Source of the DNA: Candidatus Enterococcus courvalinii
GTDB taxonomy: Bacteria; Bacillota; Bacilli; Lactobacillales; Enterococcaceae
Reading direction: 5' to 3'
DNA length: 64,000 nt
Assembly (NCBI RefSeq): GCF_017315945.1
Contig: NZ_JAFLWI010000007.1
Span: 62,001-126,000 of the forward strand
A model generated the notes under the pieces. That model was not told the origin of the DNA. It saw only the letters and a program-made list of their open reading frames with translations, and did no database searches. Positions 61,851 to 64,000 of the stretch are shown piece after piece. Position 1 is the first letter of the stretch. Every line of letters starts with the position of its first letter. The position numbers and the translations under genes were made by a program.

Positions 61851-61906
61851 AAAAAGCACCTCTTGTTGAATTCAAATAAAATGAATTTAACTAAGAGGTG
61901 TTTTTT
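61851..61906 (+). terminator. Long hairpin terminator, part of an IS end
   Basis: Arms CACCTCTT (61857-61864) and AAGAGGTG (61893-61900), extended inward by GTTGAATTCA/TGAATTTAAC and outward by A5/T6. It closes the PTS operon and lies at the left end of an IS remnant. Confidence 0.75.
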
Positions 61907-62077
61907 GGAGGAAAATCGAGTCACTTATCCGATTTACATCAAAGAAATGGTTATACAGATGAAACAAAAGAAAATTCTTGTAAAAACGATAATGGGGAAA
62001 ATAGGTGTTAAGAACAAAACACAAATAGAAACATGGTGGCGCTGGTATCATAACGATGAGAATCACCATCTGGTTCA
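61881..62077 (+). pseudogene. Truncated IS3-family transposase orfA
   Basis: About 65 residues of an insertion-sequence OrfA: ENRVTYPIYIKEMVIQMKQK, then GVKNKTQIETWWRWYHNDENH with the helix-turn-helix of IS3/IS150-type transposases (as GVKNKTQIETWWRWYHN). The frame loses similarity near 62077, where a 120-bp repeat begins. No orfB follows. The left flank (from about 61818, GGAACTGACCC) looks like an IS end. It cannot be active. Confidence 0.7.
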
Positions 62078-62078
62078 A

Positions 62079-62213
62079 TTGGAGCCACAATCTAATTCAC
62101 AGTGTTCCCCAAGCAACTCCTCGAAATAATTCGCAACTGTCTAAAAATATGAAGAGCTATTTTTGACAGTTATTTATTATTTTGTCGGAGCCGACCGCTT
62201 TGCGCCACAACCT
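62079..62213 (-). repeat. 120-bp 3'-end repeat, one full unit
   Basis: The unit is 62086-62205, followed by the boundary CACAACCT reaching the stop codon of the leftward gene. Its core is ACTGTC..TAAAAATA-TGAAGAGC-TATTTTT..GACAGT, a clean stem. Confidence 0.88.
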
Positions 62214-63826
62214 TATTCCTCAATCATAGTTGCCTTGATACCAAAACCTGCCAAAATTCGAGCAGAAGTATAGGTATTTAATCCTTTTCTAAAAGTAATA
62301 AAGACTTGCTTCTCTTTAGGAATCTCGGCAATTCGATCACGCAATTCATTCATCGGAATATTTTTGGTTGCCTCAATACTTCCCGACTTAGGCTTGTCTG
62401 CCTCACGGATATCTAAAAAGAAACCGTTTTGTAATTCTTCTTTGGTTAATTCACTGGCTTTTATTGTTTTCACTGTATTGTTTAGCTGATTGATTGCAAC
62501 GTAGCCAGCGATATTCAATGGGTCTCTAGTGGTTGAATAAGGCGGAGAGTAGGGTAACTCAAGATCTGGCAAATCAAAGACAGTTAAGTTACCTGTAATT
62601 GCAACAGATAATTCACCAATTCGTTTGTCTACACCATGCTCACCAACTGCTTGACCACCTAAAATTTTTCCAGTTTCTTCTTCAAAAATTAGTTTGAGAT
62701 TTAGTCGAGTAGCACCTGGATAAAAATTTGCATGGTCGAAAGGAGTGATAAAAATCGTTTTATAGTTCGTGATGCCAGCTTCTTTTAATTGATGTTCCGT
62801 AAGACCAACATAACTTGCAGTATAGTCAAAGATTTTTGCTACACCAGCGCCAATGTAACCACGATACGTAAAAGGTGCACCATTGACGATATCCGCCAGT
62901 AGATGTCCTTGGCGATTTGCAGCACTTGATAACATACTTGGCGTTGGTTGATGCGTAATGACACTGGTTGTCTCGATAATATCACCGATGGCGAAAATAT
63001 CAGGAAGATTCGTTTTTAATTGGTTATCAACGATAATTTGTCCATTTTCACTCATTGAAATACCAGCAGACTTAACGATTTCATTATTTGGTGCGACACC
63101 AGTGGCAAATAAAATCATGTCAGGATGTAGAAGAGCACCATCCGATAATTGGACTTCGTTTCCTTTTTGGCGAATGTCATTGATATGCGTATTTAAATGA
63201 ACGGTTAAGCCTTGTTCAATTAATTTATCATAGACTAAATCAGCAATTTCATGATCGTAAGGAAAAGCAACTTGATCTAGCTGATCGACTAATGTAACTT
63301 CCATACCGCGATGCTTAAAGTTTTCAGCTAGTTCTAATCCCATAACCCCCGCACCTAGAACTAAAACATTTTTTGGCGCCTTGTTTTGAATGAAGGCTTG
63401 GATTTTATCGGCGTCAGTTACGCTGCGCAAAACAAAACCATTTTCGGCTTGGTCTGCACCAGGAATTGGTGGTAAAGTAGGGCGAGCTCCCGCAGAAATA
63501 ATTAGATAATCATAATTTGTTTGGCTGACTTGGTCAGTTGTTAAATCATGGATGGTTAACTCTTTTTTATCTGGATCAATCAGTGTGACTTCATGCTTCG
63601 TAAAGACATCAATATTATTTTTAACTTTTAAAATTTCAGGTGTTCGCTCGATCAATGAATCACGATCATCAATTACTTGTCCGAGATAATAAGGAAGCGC
63701 ACAACTAGCGTAGGAAATGTGTTCACCTCGTTCATAAATCACAATTTCATGTTCTTCATTTAATCGGCGTAAGCGTGTCGCAAAGGAAGGACCGCCAGCA
63801 ACACCGCCAATGACTACAAATTTCAT
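62213..63826 (-). CDS. CoA-disulfide-reductase-like flavoprotein with inactive rhodanese domain
   Basis: A 537-residue FAD/NAD(P)H enzyme. FAD loop VVIGGVAGGPSFATRLRRL at residue 4, the active-site Cys 42 in SYASCALPYYLG, NAD(P)H loop VLVLGAGVMGLELAENF near 155, and FAIGDI near 280. The C-terminal rhodanese domain (about 445-537) has FITFRKGLNTYTSARIL where active rhodaneses have a Cys, so it is probably non-catalytic. Members reduce CoA disulfide or CoA persulfide or act as NADH oxidases. AAAAGGAG precedes the ATG. Confidence 0.88.
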   Translation of the reverse strand: MKFVVIGGVAGGPSFATRLRRLNEEHEIVIYERGEHISYASCALPYYLGQVIDDRDSLIERTPEILKVKNNIDVFTKHEVTLIDPDKKELTIHDLTTDQVSQTNYDYLIISAGARPTLPPIPGADQAENGFVLRSVTDADKIQAFIQNKAPKNVLVLGAGVMGLELAENFKHRGMEVTLVDQLDQVAFPYDHEIADLVYDKLIEQGLTVHLNTHINDIRQKGNEVQLSDGALLHPDMILFATGVAPNNEIVKSAGISMSENGQIIVDNQLKTNLPDIFAIGDIIETTSVITHQPTPSMLSSAANRQGHLLADIVNGAPFTYRGYIGAGVAKIFDYTASYVGLTEHQLKEAGITNYKTIFITPFDHANFYPGATRLNLKLIFEEETGKILGGQAVGEHGVDKRIGELSVAITGNLTVFDLPDLELPYSPPYSTTRDPLNIAGYVAINQLNNTVKTIKASELTKEELQNGFFLDIREADKPKSGSIEATKNIPMNELRDRIAEIPKEKQVFITFRKGLNTYTSARILAGFGIKATMIEE

Positions 63827-63925
63827 AAAAACAACTCCTTTTCTAATTTGAATAGTACTATTTTATTTGCAATCCAGCAAAGAATTGTGCCGGAAGTAAA
63901 GTAAGGAATGGGAATGAACAAAAAG

Positions 63926-63966
63926 AAAAAAGCATGTGAGACGAAAAAAGTCGCAACATGCTTTTT
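63926..63966. terminator. Terminator near the right edge
   Basis: Arms AAAAAGCATGT and ACATGCTTTTT with a partly paired loop. It may serve a gene beyond the right edge of the window. Bases 63967-64000 hold nothing recognisable. Confidence 0.78.
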
Positions 63967-64000
63967 GATAAGTAAATAATTGTTTTATTTTGTAGTGAAA

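Noticed and set aside
1-64000. Prophage, integrative element or genomic island
   Set aside because: No integrase, att-like direct repeats, phage structural genes or tRNA target were seen; the genes are typical chromosomal ones.
1-64000. rRNA or tRNA genes
   Set aside because: No cloverleaf with a GGTTCRA-type T-arm and CCA-compatible acceptor stem and no rRNA-like stretch were noticed.

Overview
The window looks like chromosomal DNA of a low-GC Gram-positive lactic acid bacterium, most likely an Enterococcus. The grounds are strong AGGAGG-type ribosome binding sites, frequent TTG and GTG starts, an Lsa/Eat-type ABC-F protein, many PTS systems, a Fst/holin-like toxin locus, and a family of 120-bp repeats that sit just after stop codons and resemble the EFAR-type repeats described in E. 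faecalis. I do not assign a species. No rRNA, tRNA, prophage, integrative element or CRISPR array was seen. The only mobile DNA is a short remnant of an IS3-type transposase.

Layout. 1-6 kb: a truncated NhaC-type antiporter, an amino acid permease, an unrecognised glycosyltransferase-like protein, a ketopantoate-reductase-family enzyme and glycerate kinase. 6-8.5 kb: an ABC-F gene behind an attenuator leader, and a histidine phosphatase. 8.5-12.5 kb: a MurNAc recycling operon (mupG-murQ-murP). 12.8-20.5 kb: nrdI, an amino acid antiporter, an SMR exporter with a structured leader, a TraX-like protein, DUF969-DUF979-pcp and a large unknown protein. 20.5-36 kb: mostly housekeeping and small regulatory genes (pnuC, MarR/NmrA pair, ung, pta, tsaE, exoA, murB). 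36.4-38 kb: a fumarate-reductase-like lipoprotein.

38-45.5 kb is a high-mannose N-glycan utilisation locus: a GntR regulator divergent from a PTS EIIC, a GH38 and a GH125 alpha-mannosidase, and a secreted GH18 endoglycosidase. A cre site and an inverted repeat lie in the divergent promoter. 46.3-46.7 kb holds a convergent type I toxin/antisense RNA locus. 47-50 kb reads leftward: oxidoreductase, coaB, coaC and an ECF substrate-binding protein probably for pantothenate. 50.4-54.8 kb is a cupin regulator with potABCD. 56.5 kb holds a candidate small RNA. 56.6-61.8 kb is a LicT-controlled PTS operon with a ChbG-type deacetylase and a GH4 glycosidase. The window ends with a CoA-disulfide-reductase-like enzyme.

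The features least explained by standard annotation are five. (1) The repeats, which as RNA form hairpins with changing stems and a nearly constant eight-base loop. (2) The leader of the SMR exporter. (3) The holin-like toxin, whose start lies inside an overlapping upstream ORF. (4) The CU-rich small RNA candidate. (5) The mosaic ChbG/GH4 PTS operon. All calls come from reading the sequence and family knowledge; no database search was run.
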